Made by a program: the position numbers and the translations under genes. From Collinsella sp. AF02-46-1 (lineage in GTDB: Bacteria > Actinomycetota > Coriobacteriia > Coriobacteriales > Coriobacteriaceae): a DNA stretch of 7,676 bases. A model generated the notes under the pieces. That model did no database searches, was not told where the DNA came from, and saw nothing but the letters and a program-made list of their open reading frames with translations. This document shows positions 1 through 5,705 of the stretch, one piece after another (position 1 is the stretch's first letter; each line of letters begins with the position of its first letter). The DNA is taken from assembly GCA_934876235.1 (NCBI GenBank), contig CAKXKM010000047.1, positions 7,686-15,361 of the forward strand. The letters are read 5' to 3'.

Positions 1-599
1 CCTCTCATACGGCACTGGCTCGACAGCGACTCTTTCTTACCAGAGACGAAGTACACGTTCTTGTGCCCGTGATTCAAGAAGTACTCGCACGCCATGCGCG
101 CGCCGCCCTCTTGGTCGTCACTGACGGTGGAGCAGGTAGGATGCTCCATCGGCGTAATAATCACCGTCTTGAGGTCTTTCGGCGCCTCAAAGGTATCAAA
201 GTCATCGACCATCTGACGCAGGTTGAAGATCATGCCATCAACAGGCAACTGCGACATTCTGCGCGCCGCATCGGCAAGAGTCATCTTCTCACCTCCGCAC
301 TTCTTAATCATCGTGAGCGCAAAGCCGCGTTCTTCGGCGGCATCGGCGATACCGTCAATCATGTCCACGGCACCGCCCGATAAGTGGAACAGCACCACGC
401 CGATGCACCCGTAACGGCCCAACTTGAGCGAACGCGCGGCAAAGTTGGTTCGAAACCCGAGCGCCTCCATAGCCGAATGGACCTTATCGCGTGTCGACTC
501 TCGCACGCTATTGGGCTCGTTGATCACACGCGAAACCGTCTTGAGAGAAACGCCCGCGGCAACTGCCACATCATTCATTGAGACATTTTTCTTGTCCAT
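1..599 (-). CDS. LacI-family transcriptional regulator, 3' end cut by window edge
   Basis: The reading frame stays open from an ATG at 599 to the left edge, giving 199 residues without a stop, so the C-terminal part of the sensor domain lies outside the window. Residues 8-31 form the LacI helix-turn-helix (MNDVAVAAGVSLKTVSRVIN). Residues 52-62 match the hinge helix (NFAARSLKLGR), whose leucine in this family intercalates at a central CpG of the operator. From residue 64 the periplasmic-binding-protein-like sensor domain begins, with typical DGI..AAEERGF and PVDGMIF segments. A GGAG about 14 bases upstream is a distant ribosome site; an internal ATG at 578 (residue 8) is an alternative start without a better one. 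The gene is divergent from lacE and a CG-centred palindrome lies between them, so it probably represses the lacE-lacG operon and perhaps itself. The effector is unknown; a galactoside or sugar phosphate is inferred from the neighbours. Confidence 0.93.
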   Translation of the reverse strand, partial: MDKKNVSMNDVAVAAGVSLKTVSRVINEPNSVRESTRDKVHSAMEALGFRTNFAARSLKLGRYGCIGVVLFHLSGGAVDMIDGIADAAEERGFALTMIKKCGGEKMTLADAARRMSQLPVDGMIFNLRQMVDDFDTFEAPKDLKTVIITPMEHPTCSTVSDDQEGGARMACEYFLNHGHKNVYFVSGKKESLSSQCRMR

Positions 600-745
600 C
601 GTTGCCACTGCTTCTCCACTCGGTTCTCTATCGCTTGTTTTTTGCGTTCTAGCATACACTACCTGCCTGACTGATAAATCAACCGTTTACCGGACAATAT
701 CGACCGCTCACCCGTATATCCTTGTTGCTCTTCCAAAAATGTCTT

Positions 746-782
746 ACGTTGTCATTAACGAAATGACAACGTTGTCATTTCG
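746..782. promoter_or_regulatory. Probable LacI-family operator: three half-sites, 24-bp palindrome
   Basis: Positions 759-782 form a perfect 24-bp palindrome with core AATGACAACGTTGTCATT, centred on the CG at 770-771. A further half-site ACGTTGTCATT at 746-756 pairs with 762-772 as a second inverted repeat (perfect 11-bp arms, 5-bp spacer). The middle half-site is therefore shared by two overlapping dyads. LacI-family operators are typically CG-centred palindromes, and a LacI-family gene diverges from this spacer, so cognate binding is likely. TTGTCA within the half-sites also resembles a -35 hexamer, so occupancy could block RNA polymerase. No equally strong promoter was found for the leftward gene; its best -10-like hexamer is TATGCT on the minus strand at 651-656, without a good -35. 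Confidence 0.75.
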
Positions 783-800
783 CAATGCCTTCCTTAAGCA
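772..800 (+). promoter_or_regulatory. Weak candidate promoter for lacE-lacG
   Basis: TTGTCA (772-777) is separated by 17 bases from TAAGCA (795-800). The -35 matches the consensus at five of six positions; the -10 is poor. It overlaps the palindrome at 759-782, which fits repression by occlusion. Transcription would start near 807, leaving a leader of about 77 bases. The call rests only on hexamer match and position. Confidence 0.3.
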
Positions 801-807
801 GGAAGGT
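787..807 (+). other. Small stem-loop in the lacE leader region
   Basis: CCTTCCT (788-794) and AGGAAGG (800-806) are perfect 7-bp complementary arms around a 5-base loop, with a possible G-U pair at 787/807. Only a short TTT follows, so it is not a convincing terminator. It overlaps the candidate -10 region. It may be a DNA dyad or a 5' mRNA hairpin, or have no function. Confidence 0.3.
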
Positions 808-883
808 TTCCGGGCAGTCCTGACCATCCATCGACGACCAGTTCCATCCACATGCATCGCGCATCAAGTAGCAAAGGAGCTTT

Positions 884-2662
884 ATGGACGCCATCGTAAA
901 GATGCTCGAAAAGCATCAGCCGTTCTTTGAGAAGATCTCGAGGAACATCTACCTCCAGGCTATTAAGGACGGATTCCTTGGGTGCATGCCCATCGTCCTC
1001 ACCTCTTCGATCTTTCTGCTCATTGCCACCCTTCCTGGCGTAGTTGGCATCACGCTGCCCCAGCCGCTCATCGACTGGTGCAACAAGCTGTACAACTTCA
1101 CCATGGGCGTCATGGGCATCATGGTCGCCGGCACCACTGCCAAGAACTTTACGGCTTCCATGAACCGTCGCATGCCCGCCGGCAAGGTGCTCAACGACGG
1201 TTCCACCATGGTGGCCGCCCAGTGCAGCATGCTGCTGCTCGCAGTCACGCAGTTCACCACCAAGTTCAACGGCTCCGAGCTTTCGGTCTTCGATTGCACC
1301 AGCATGGGTACGCGTGGTCTGTTCTCGGCCTATATCGCCGCGTTCATTACCGTTTGGGTCTATAAGTTCTGCGTCTCTCGCGATCTGACCATTAAGCTGC
1401 CCAAGGAGGTCCCGGGCGCCATCGCTCAGAACTTCCGTGACATCATCCCCTTTGGCGGCGCCGTCATCATCTGCGGCATCATCGATGTCGTCGTGCGCAA
1501 CCTCATGGGCGTTCCGTTCTCCGAGCTGCTCATCAAGCTGCTCTCCCCGCTCTTCACTGCAGCAGAAACCTATCCTGGCCTTATCCTTATTCAGGCGGCC
1601 ACCGCGTTCTTCTGGTTCATCGGCGTCCACGGTCCTTCGATCGTCCAGCCGGGCATCGACCCCATCCGTCTTGCCAACCAGGCCGAGAACCTGCAGGTTC
1701 TGCTGGCCGGTGGTCACCCCGCCCATTCCCTCACCTTTAACATGTCGCTCGTGGGTGAGTTCGGCGGCACCGGCGCCACGTTCATCGTGCCGCTTCTGCT
1801 GATTCTCTTTATGAAGTCCAAGCAGCTCAAAGCCGTCGGTAAGGCCTCGATTGTTCCTGTTGCCTTCGCCGTCAACGAACCGCTGCTCTTTGGCGCGCCG
1901 ATGATCCTTAACCCCTACATGCTCATCCCCTTTGTTGCCGCCGGCTGCGTCAATGTGAGTGTTGCCAAGTTCTTTATCGATAACGTGGGCATGAACGGCT
2001 TCTCCTTCGTGGTGCCTTGGGCTACTCCTGCCCCCATCGGCATCTTCATCACCACAAACTTCCAGCTTATCGCCCTGGTGTTTGTCGCAATCATCATCTT
2101 GCTGGACGCCATCATCTACCTGCCGTTCTTAAAGGCATACGATAAGTTGCTTTGCGACCAGGAGGCCGAGCGCGCCGCCGAGCTGGGTCTCGAGTCCGAT
2201 GGTGCTGCCACCATCGCCGCCAGCACCTCTGCGCCCGCTGTCGAGCAGGCCACCGCTGCCGTCGAGCCGACCGTCGCTGCCGCCGACAGCGAGCCTGTCG
2301 CCGATCAGCCCGAGCCCGCTGCCGATGCATCCGCTAAGAAGGATGTCGACGGTCTGAAGGTCCTCGTCCTGTGCGCCGGCGCCGGCACCTCCGCCATGCT
2401 TGCCAACGCTATCAAGGAAGGTGCTGCGCAGACCGGAGAGAACATCGCTTCCTCCGCAGGCGCCTATGGCCAGCACACTGCCATCATGGATCAGTACGAC
2501 GTTATCGTGCTTGCCCCGCAGGTTCGTAGCTACTACAACGACATGAAGGCCGACACCGATCGTCTGGGCATTAAGCTGCTCGCCCCGCGCGGTAAGGAAT
2601 ATATCGACCTTACTCGCGATCCCGCTGGCGCCATCAAGTGGCTCCGCGAGAACCTCGACTAG
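884..2662 (+). CDS. lacE: Lactose-specific PTS permease, fused EIIC-EIIB
   Basis: This 592-residue protein imports lactose and phosphorylates it at the membrane. Residues 1 to about 425 are the EIIC transport domain of the lactose/cellobiose family, with many hydrophobic segments and the family motifs FFEKISRNIYLQAI (14-27), VAGTTAKN (81-88), VHGPSIVQP (248-256) and NEPLLFGAP (331-339). His249 and Glu332 are the expected substrate/phosphotransfer-site residues. An Ala/Pro/Glu-rich linker (about 428-486) leads to the EIIB domain (about 490-592), whose phosphocysteine is Cys497 in VLVLCAGAGTSAML. From memory of staphylococcal LacE, the similarity runs through both domains and the length is close (592 versus about 570). 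The start is supported by AAAGGAG at 873-879, four bases before the ATG. lacG follows 76 bases downstream. No EIIA domain is fused or encoded nearby. Lactose rather than cellobiose is preferred because of the EIICB fusion and the lacG partner. Confidence 0.93.
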   Translation: MDAIVKMLEKHQPFFEKISRNIYLQAIKDGFLGCMPIVLTSSIFLLIATLPGVVGITLPQPLIDWCNKLYNFTMGVMGIMVAGTTAKNFTASMNRRMPAGKVLNDGSTMVAAQCSMLLLAVTQFTTKFNGSELSVFDCTSMGTRGLFSAYIAAFITVWVYKFCVSRDLTIKLPKEVPGAIAQNFRDIIPFGGAVIICGIIDVVVRNLMGVPFSELLIKLLSPLFTAAETYPGLILIQAATAFFWFIGVHGPSIVQPGIDPIRLANQAENLQVLLAGGHPAHSLTFNMSLVGEFGGTGATFIVPLLLILFMKSKQLKAVGKASIVPVAFAVNEPLLFGAPMILNPYMLIPFVAAGCVNVSVAKFFIDNVGMNGFSFVVPWATPAPIGIFITTNFQLIALVFVAIIILLDAIIYLPFLKAYDKLLCDQEAERAAELGLESDGAATIAASTSAPAVEQATAAVEPTVAAADSEPVADQPEPAADASAKKDVDGLKVLVLCAGAGTSAMLANAIKEGAAQTGENIASSAGAYGQHTAIMDQYDVIVLAPQVRSYYNDMKADTDRLGIKLLAPRGKEYIDLTRDPAGAIKWLRENLD

Positions 2663-2677
2663 GTTCCTCCCTCTGTT

Positions 2678-2704
2678 GGTGCCCGGATCCCCAGTTCGGG
2701 CACC
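2678..2704 (+). other. Intercistronic hairpin between lacE and lacG
   Basis: GGTGCCCG (2678-2685) and CGGGCACC (2697-2704) are perfectly complementary, and three weaker inner pairs (G-U, A-U, U-G) can shorten the loop to five bases. It begins 15 bases after the lacE stop and ends 22 bases before the lacG ribosome site. No T-run follows, so it is unlikely to be a full terminator. A barrier to 3' exonuclease or an mRNA processing site that sets the lacE:lacG ratio is more plausible. Confidence 0.6.
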
Positions 2705-2738
2705 TCTCCCTATTCGAATCCCACAGAAAGGATGACTC

Positions 2739-4160
2739 ATGACCAACCCCATGCAGTTCCCCGACGGCTTTGTGTTTGGCGGCGCCACCGCTGCTTACCA
2801 GGTTGAGGGCGAGACCCGTACGCACGGCAAGGGCAAAGTGCCCTGGGACGATTTCCTGGCTGCTCAGGGTCGCTTCTCCCCCGATCCCGCAAGCGACTTC
2901 TACAACAAATATCCGGTCGATATCGACCTGTGTCAGCGCTTCGGCATCAACGGCATCCGCGTCTCCATCGCTTGGAGCCGCATCTTCCCCAACGGCACTG
3001 GCGAGATCAACCCCGAGGGCGTTGCCTTCTATCACGAGCTTTTCGCCACCTGCAACACAGCTGGCGTTATCCCCTATGTCACGCTCGATCACTTCGATAC
3101 GCCCGAGGCCTTTTACCAGAACGGCGGCGAGGGATTCCTGACGCGCACGACGATCGACGCCTTTGTCGAGTACGCCAAGTTCTGCTTTGCCGAGTTCACC
3201 GAGGTCAAGCACTGGTTCACGTTTAACGAGATTCCCGCAACCGCCGAGGGCAGCTTTATCGTCGGCAACTGGCCGCACGGCGAGAAGTACCGCCTGGACA
3301 AGGCCTTCCAGCTCATGCACAACATGATGGTGGCCCACGCCAAGGCTGTCGTCGCCTTCCATGAGGGCGGCTTTGAGGGCGAGATCGGCATTGTCCAGAA
3401 CCTGGAGCCCAAGTATCCCCTCGACCCCAACAACGCCGCCGACTGCGAGGCAGCTCGCATGGCCGACGTCATCAACAACCGCTGGGTACTCGACGCCACC
3501 TTCCGCGGCCACTATGCAGCCGATACCATGGAGGCTGCGACCAAGCTGGCCCATATCGCCGGCGGCGAGCTCGACGTCCGCGACGAGGACATCGCCGCGC
3601 TGACCGCCGCGCTCCCCTACAACGATTGCCTGGGCGTCAACACCTACAAGTGCCAGTTCCTGCGTGCCGCCGAGGGCGAAAACGACATCAACCACAATGG
3701 CACCGGCGACAAGGGCTCCTCGCGCTGGTTCCTCAAGGGCGTGGGCGAGTCATGCGTGCGCGAAGGCATACCCACCACCGATTGGGACTGGATCATCTAT
3801 CCCGAGGGCCTCTACGACCTGCTGCTCCGCATTAAGAACGATTACCCCAACTACAAGAAGATCTACATCACCGAGAACGGCATGGGCTATAAGGACGACT
3901 TCGAGGATGGCTTTATCGATGACGCCCCTCGTATCGACTACATGCGTCAGCATCTCGCGTGGATCCTCAAGGCAATCGACGGCGGCGTGAACGTCGACGG
4001 CTACTTTGTGTGGTCGCTGCAGGACCAGTTCTCCTGGACCAACGGCTATAACAAGCGCTACGGCCTGTTCTACATCGACTTTGAGACCCAGAAGCGCTAT
4101 CCCAAGGCGAGCGCGTACTGGTACAAGAACGTCGCGGAGACCGGCCTGCTTATGGCCTAG
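2739..4160 (+). CDS. lacG: 6-phospho-beta-galactosidase, glycoside hydrolase family 1
   Basis: The enzyme hydrolyses lactose-6-phosphate in the cytoplasm to galactose-6-phosphate and glucose. Its 473 residues span a complete GH1 barrel (FVFGGATAAYQVEG at 11-24, through to WYKNVAE near the end). The acid/base is Glu164 in TFNEIP and the nucleophile is Glu379 in YITENG. The phosphate-binding triad known from the Lactococcus enzyme (Ser428, Lys435, Tyr437) is seen as Ser432, Lys439 and Tyr441 in SWTNGYNKRYG. Trp433 after that serine matches the residue associated with galacto rather than gluco specificity, which separates it from 6-phospho-beta-glucosidases. One of the paired histidines of the usual LHHFDTP stretch is Asp here (LDHFDTP at 116-122), but the histidine before FDTP is kept. 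AAAGGA at 2727-2732, six bases upstream, supports the ATG. The gene is co-oriented with lacE and ends at a strong terminator. The tail matches the family, so it is full length. Confidence 0.95.
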   Translation: MTNPMQFPDGFVFGGATAAYQVEGETRTHGKGKVPWDDFLAAQGRFSPDPASDFYNKYPVDIDLCQRFGINGIRVSIAWSRIFPNGTGEINPEGVAFYHELFATCNTAGVIPYVTLDHFDTPEAFYQNGGEGFLTRTTIDAFVEYAKFCFAEFTEVKHWFTFNEIPATAEGSFIVGNWPHGEKYRLDKAFQLMHNMMVAHAKAVVAFHEGGFEGEIGIVQNLEPKYPLDPNNAADCEAARMADVINNRWVLDATFRGHYAADTMEAATKLAHIAGGELDVRDEDIAALTAALPYNDCLGVNTYKCQFLRAAEGENDINHNGTGDKGSSRWFLKGVGESCVREGIPTTDWDWIIYPEGLYDLLLRIKNDYPNYKKIYITENGMGYKDDFEDGFIDDAPRIDYMRQHLAWILKAIDGGVNVDGYFVWSLQDQFSWTNGYNKRYGLFYIDFETQKRYPKASAYWYKNVAETGLLMA

Positions 4161-4182
4161 TTTCCGCCGCATACCCCCTGCC

Positions 4183-4230
4183 GGCCGCATGCGAATCCCT
4201 CCACGGGTTCGCATGCGGCCTTTTTGTTTT
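4183..4230 (+). terminator. Strong intrinsic terminator of the lacE-lacG operon
   Basis: GGCCGCATGCGAA (4183-4195) pairs perfectly with TTCGCATGCGGCC (4208-4220). CCC/GGG can extend the stem after a bulged T, leaving loop TCCAC. TTTTTGTTTT follows immediately. It starts 22 bases after the lacG stop. Confidence 0.95.
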
Positions 4231-4247
4231 GGCTCGGCCCGAACAGG

Positions 4248-4316
4248 CCGTTTGTCTCGATCTGTAACATCTAGCCGAGTATTTCGGCCCTAGCTGTTAC
4301 AGATTTAGACGAACGG
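4248..4316. repeat. Inverted-repeat element, copy 1 (27-bp imperfect arms)
   Basis: The arms 4248-4274 and 4290-4316 are complementary at 23 of 27 positions. The 15-base centre holds its own small hairpin (CCGA at 4275-4278 with TCGG at 4284-4287). The core ATCTGTAACA at 4260-4269 is inverted perfectly at 4295-4304. The same core recurs in the element at 4335-4389, and both copies are preceded by similar sequence (GGCCCGAACA at 4236-4245, GGGCCGAACA at 4324-4333). It has no coding potential and looks like a tandemly repeated extragenic palindrome lying between convergent genes. Confidence 0.8.
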
Positions 4317-4334
4317 GTGGCCCGGGCCGAACAA

Positions 4335-4389
4335 TCTCGATCTGTAACATGTAGACAACTTTTGACCGTCTAGATGTTACAGATCGAGA
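4335..4389. repeat. Inverted-repeat element, copy 2 (22-bp arms, one mismatch)
   Basis: The arms 4335-4356 and 4368-4389 are complementary at 21 of 22 positions, around an 11-base spacer (AACTTTTGACC). Each arm carries TCTCGATCTGTAACAT or its complement, which is also present at 4256-4270 in the first copy. The four ATCTGTAACA cores across both copies alternate in orientation. No T-run follows either side, so it is not a textbook terminator. A REP/REPIN-like or MITE-derived element is the best guess; the family is not identified. Confidence 0.8.
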
Positions 4390-4442
4390 CAATAAGATAG
4401 TCAAATCCGAACTTTCCAAGCAGTTATGAAGCACGGTTTCTA

Positions 4443-4501
4443 GTTTTCAGTATCACGAACATACTTTCGGTATCATTTGATACCGATATGATACCGAAAA
4501 C
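4443..4501. repeat. Nested palindrome cluster with four GGTATCA half-sites
   Basis: CGGTATCA/TGATACCG (4468-4475 and 4478-4485) is a perfect 18-bp palindrome with a two-base centre. TTTCGGTATCA at 4465-4475 also pairs perfectly with TGATACCGAAA at 4489-4499. GTTTTCAGTATCA at 4443-4455 pairs with 4489-4501 at 12 of 13 positions. The composition is A/T-rich compared with the surrounding genes. The arrangement looks like a regulator-binding array, but no recognised gene starts beside it except the doubtful ORF at 4488. It could also be part of a mobile-element end. Confidence 0.7.
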
Positions 4502-4652
4502 ATATTCGGTCCCGCTGGAGGACTTCGTACGCTACCCAACCAAGTTGCAGGTTCACGAACTCCGTCGATCTTCCGAGCGCCCACGAATTCCTATTTGCGC
4601 GTCAAATCGCATCTCGTTGACACGTAAAATGACGCGCGAAATGGCGTTTTAA
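4488..4652 (+). pseudogene. Doubtful 54-codon ORF or gene remnant starting in a palindrome
   Basis: An ATG at 4488 inside the palindrome cluster opens a frame of 54 codons to a TAA at 4650-4652. It begins MIPKTYSVPLEDFVRYPTKL. The first 20 or so codons (GTC CCG CTG GAG GAC TTC) resemble the codon use of the neighbouring genes; the later part does not. No ribosome site is seen upstream. I do not recognise the product. It may be the 5' remnant of a gene once controlled by the palindromes, or a chance ORF. Confidence 0.2.
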
Positions 4653-4678
4653 CTTTTATGTGTCATTCTGCACGTCAA
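4597..4678. repeat. Cluster of TGAC-type inverted repeats
   Basis: GCGCGTCA at 4597-4604 is inverted perfectly at 4630-4637. The segment 4617-4633 is complementary to 4662-4678 at 13 of 17 positions. CGTCAAAT occurs directly at 4600-4607 and 4673-4680. The stretch therefore holds five TGAC-centred boxes in mixed orientation, within non-coding sequence downstream of lacR. The 11-mer TGCGCGTCAAA at 4596-4606 recurs at 5567-5577 just upstream of the lacR -10. Function is unknown; it could be folded RNA from the lacR 3' end or protein-binding sites. Confidence 0.5.
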
Positions 4679-4716
4679 ATTGAAGCGATAATCCCCGCGT
4701 CGGCAGAGGGCAGAAG

Positions 4717-4733
4717 TAGCGCCTGCAGCGCTA
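4717..4733 (-). other. Hairpin immediately after the lacR stop
   Basis: TAGCGC (4717-4722) and GCGCTA (4728-4733) form a 6-bp stem with a 5-base loop, one base past the lacR stop codon at 4735-4737. On the minus strand no U-run follows, so it is at best a weak or 3'-protecting structure. No better terminator for lacR was found down to 4400. Confidence 0.4.
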
Positions 4734-4734
4734 G

Positions 4735-5499
4735 CTAGCAAATGACCTGCGTGTGTTCCTCGATGGCGGCGCGATCCTCGGCGGCAATACCCGGCTCGCA
4801 CACCACGGCGTCCAAACTGTCCAGGCGGCAGAAGGTGTAGAAGTCGCGCTTGCCGATCTTGCTGGAGTCGGCGATCAGATAGCGCGAGTCGGCCTTGCTA
4901 AAGGCGAGCTGCTGGATACGGCCCTCGTCCATGTTGGACGTAGATACGTCACCGTCCAAGATGCCGTTGGCACCGATAAACGCCGCGTCGATGCCCAGCG
5001 CACGCAGGGTATCCTCGGCCGTTGGCCCCACAAAAGCGGCAGTGCGGCGACGGTACATACCGCCCACGAGACACAGGTCGCAGTCCTCGCGCGCCTCGAG
5101 CAGGTTAAACACCGAAAGCGAATTGGTCACAATGCGCAGGCGAAACGCCGGCAGCATCGAGGCCATCTGCTCAACCGTGGTGCCTGTACCCAAAAAGATG
5201 GTCGAGCTCTCCTCGATAAGCTCCACGGCGCGGCGCGCAATCTGCAGCTTTTCTTCGGCATGCTTGGTACGCTTTTCGCTGTGCGAGTACTCGTGGCGCA
5301 ACATAGCGTGGGGACGGCCCTGTGCACTGCGGGCGCCGCCGTGCACGCGCTCGATCTCGCCCAGGCTCGCAAGCTCCTCAAGGTCACGACGAATCGTCAT
5401 ATCCGAGACACCTAACGCATCCGAAATCTCCTTGACCGAGACCGTGCCCTGCTCTTCGAGCAGCTGACGAACCCTATCCTGTCGCTCTGCCTTAATCAC
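4735..5499 (-). CDS. lacR: DeoR-family repressor resembling LacR of the lactose PTS
   Basis: This 254-residue DNA-binding repressor has a DeoR helix-turn-helix at residues 19-41 (TVSVKEISDALGVSDMTIRRDL) followed by the HGGA signature (53-56). The C-terminal sugar-phosphate sensor domain shows GTGTTVE (104-110), TNSLSVFN (125-132), an AFVGPTAE segment (155-162) and DSSKIGKRDFYTFC (211-224). From memory, STSNMDEGRIQQLAFS and KIGKRDFYTFCRL align closely with staphylococcal LacR, which responds to tagatose-6-phosphate. The start is GTG at 5499: GAGGA on the minus strand (5506-5510), six bases upstream, supports it. It is convergent with lacG and divergent from galM, so it is not in the lac operon as it would be in staphylococci. 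It may control galM and itself, with lacEG as a possible target. Family is certain; LacR orthology is inferred. Confidence 0.88.
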   Translation of the reverse strand: MIKAERQDRVRQLLEEQGTVSVKEISDALGVSDMTIRRDLEELASLGEIERVHGGARSAQGRPHAMLRHEYSHSEKRTKHAEEKLQIARRAVELIEESSTIFLGTGTTVEQMASMLPAFRLRIVTNSLSVFNLLEAREDCDLCLVGGMYRRRTAAFVGPTAEDTLRALGIDAAFIGANGILDGDVSTSNMDEGRIQQLAFSKADSRYLIADSSKIGKRDFYTFCRLDSLDAVVCEPGIAAEDRAAIEEHTQVIC

Positions 5500-5534
5500 G
5501 ATGAATCCTCGCCGTTCTTTGCGCGCATGTCATT

Positions 5535-5550
5535 CAAACAGTAACGAACA
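5535..5550 (-). promoter_or_regulatory. Candidate DeoR-type operator at the lacR promoter
   Basis: Read on the minus strand this is TGTTCGTTACTGTTTG, directly downstream of the lacR -10. The TGTTCG half resembles the half-site of the E. coli GlpR operator, another DeoR-family site. A similar string lies at the same relative place in the divergent galM promoter (5660-5677). Autoregulation by LacR is inferred only. Confidence 0.3.
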
Positions 5551-5551
5551 A

Positions 5552-5560
5552 ATTGTATCA
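5552..5560 (-). promoter_or_regulatory. Extended -10 promoter of lacR
   Basis: The minus strand reads TGATACAAT, a TGN extension plus a five-of-six match to TATAAT. No good -35 sits 17 bases upstream; TTGACG at 5571-5576 is only 13 bases away. Transcription would start near 5545, giving a leader of about 45 bases before the GTG. Confidence 0.5.
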
Positions 5561-5647
5561 GACTCGTGCGCGTCAAAAATGAATGCCCGCACAGCTCCAA
5601 TCATCACTTTTTTGAGAAAAATACCCCCTGCTTTAGTGGGGTGTAGT

Positions 5648-5653
5648 GATAAT
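5648..5653 (+). promoter_or_regulatory. Candidate -10 of galM
   Basis: GATAAT matches the -10 consensus at five of six positions and lies 52 bases before the galM ATG. No convincing -35 is seen 16-18 bases upstream, where a C-run occurs, so this promoter may need an activator. A stem with arms ATACCCC/GGGGTGT (5621-5627 and 5638-5644, including one G-U pair) occupies that position. Confidence 0.35.
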
Positions 5654-5659
5654 CTCGCC

Positions 5660-5677
5660 TGTTCGCGCTACAGTTTG
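5660..5677 (+). promoter_or_regulatory. Candidate DeoR-type operator at the galM promoter
   Basis: TGTTCGCGCTACAGTTTG follows the candidate galM -10 by six bases. It shares TGTTCG, TAC and GTTTG in the same order with the site in the lacR promoter (5535-5550, minus strand), with a two-base difference in spacing. Confidence 0.3.
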
Positions 5678-5705
5678 TCCGAAATATCTCGATGTTAGGA
5701 ACCAA

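Noticed and set aside
63..930. Several plus-strand open frames across the left end
   Set aside because: Those over 1-599 are antisense to the LacI gene, and the longest runs through the divergent control region with its palindromes. None has family motifs.
794..1726. 310-codon open frame on the minus strand opposite lacE
   Set aside because: It lies antisense to the clear lacE coding sequence and its predicted protein is Gly/Asp/Glu-rich without recognisable motifs. Long antisense frames are expected opposite G/C-ending codons.
2634..3695. 353-codon open frame on the minus strand opposite lacG
   Set aside because: It is antisense to a complete GH1 gene with intact catalytic residues, and no motif was seen in the antisense translation.
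4240..4461. CGAACA at 4240, 4328 and 4456 as LacR boxes downstream of lacG
   Set aside because: The first two are part of the duplicated extragenic repeat lead-in, and none lies at a promoter. A regulatory reading is not supported.
4248..4678. CRISPR array
   Set aside because: The repeats are inverted, unequal in length and not regularly spaced, and no cas genes are present.
5646..5705. Upstream GTG start extending galM by 20 residues
   Set aside because: No ribosome site is seen, the extension does not resemble the family, and it overlaps the candidate -10. The ATG at 5706 has AGGA five bases upstream.
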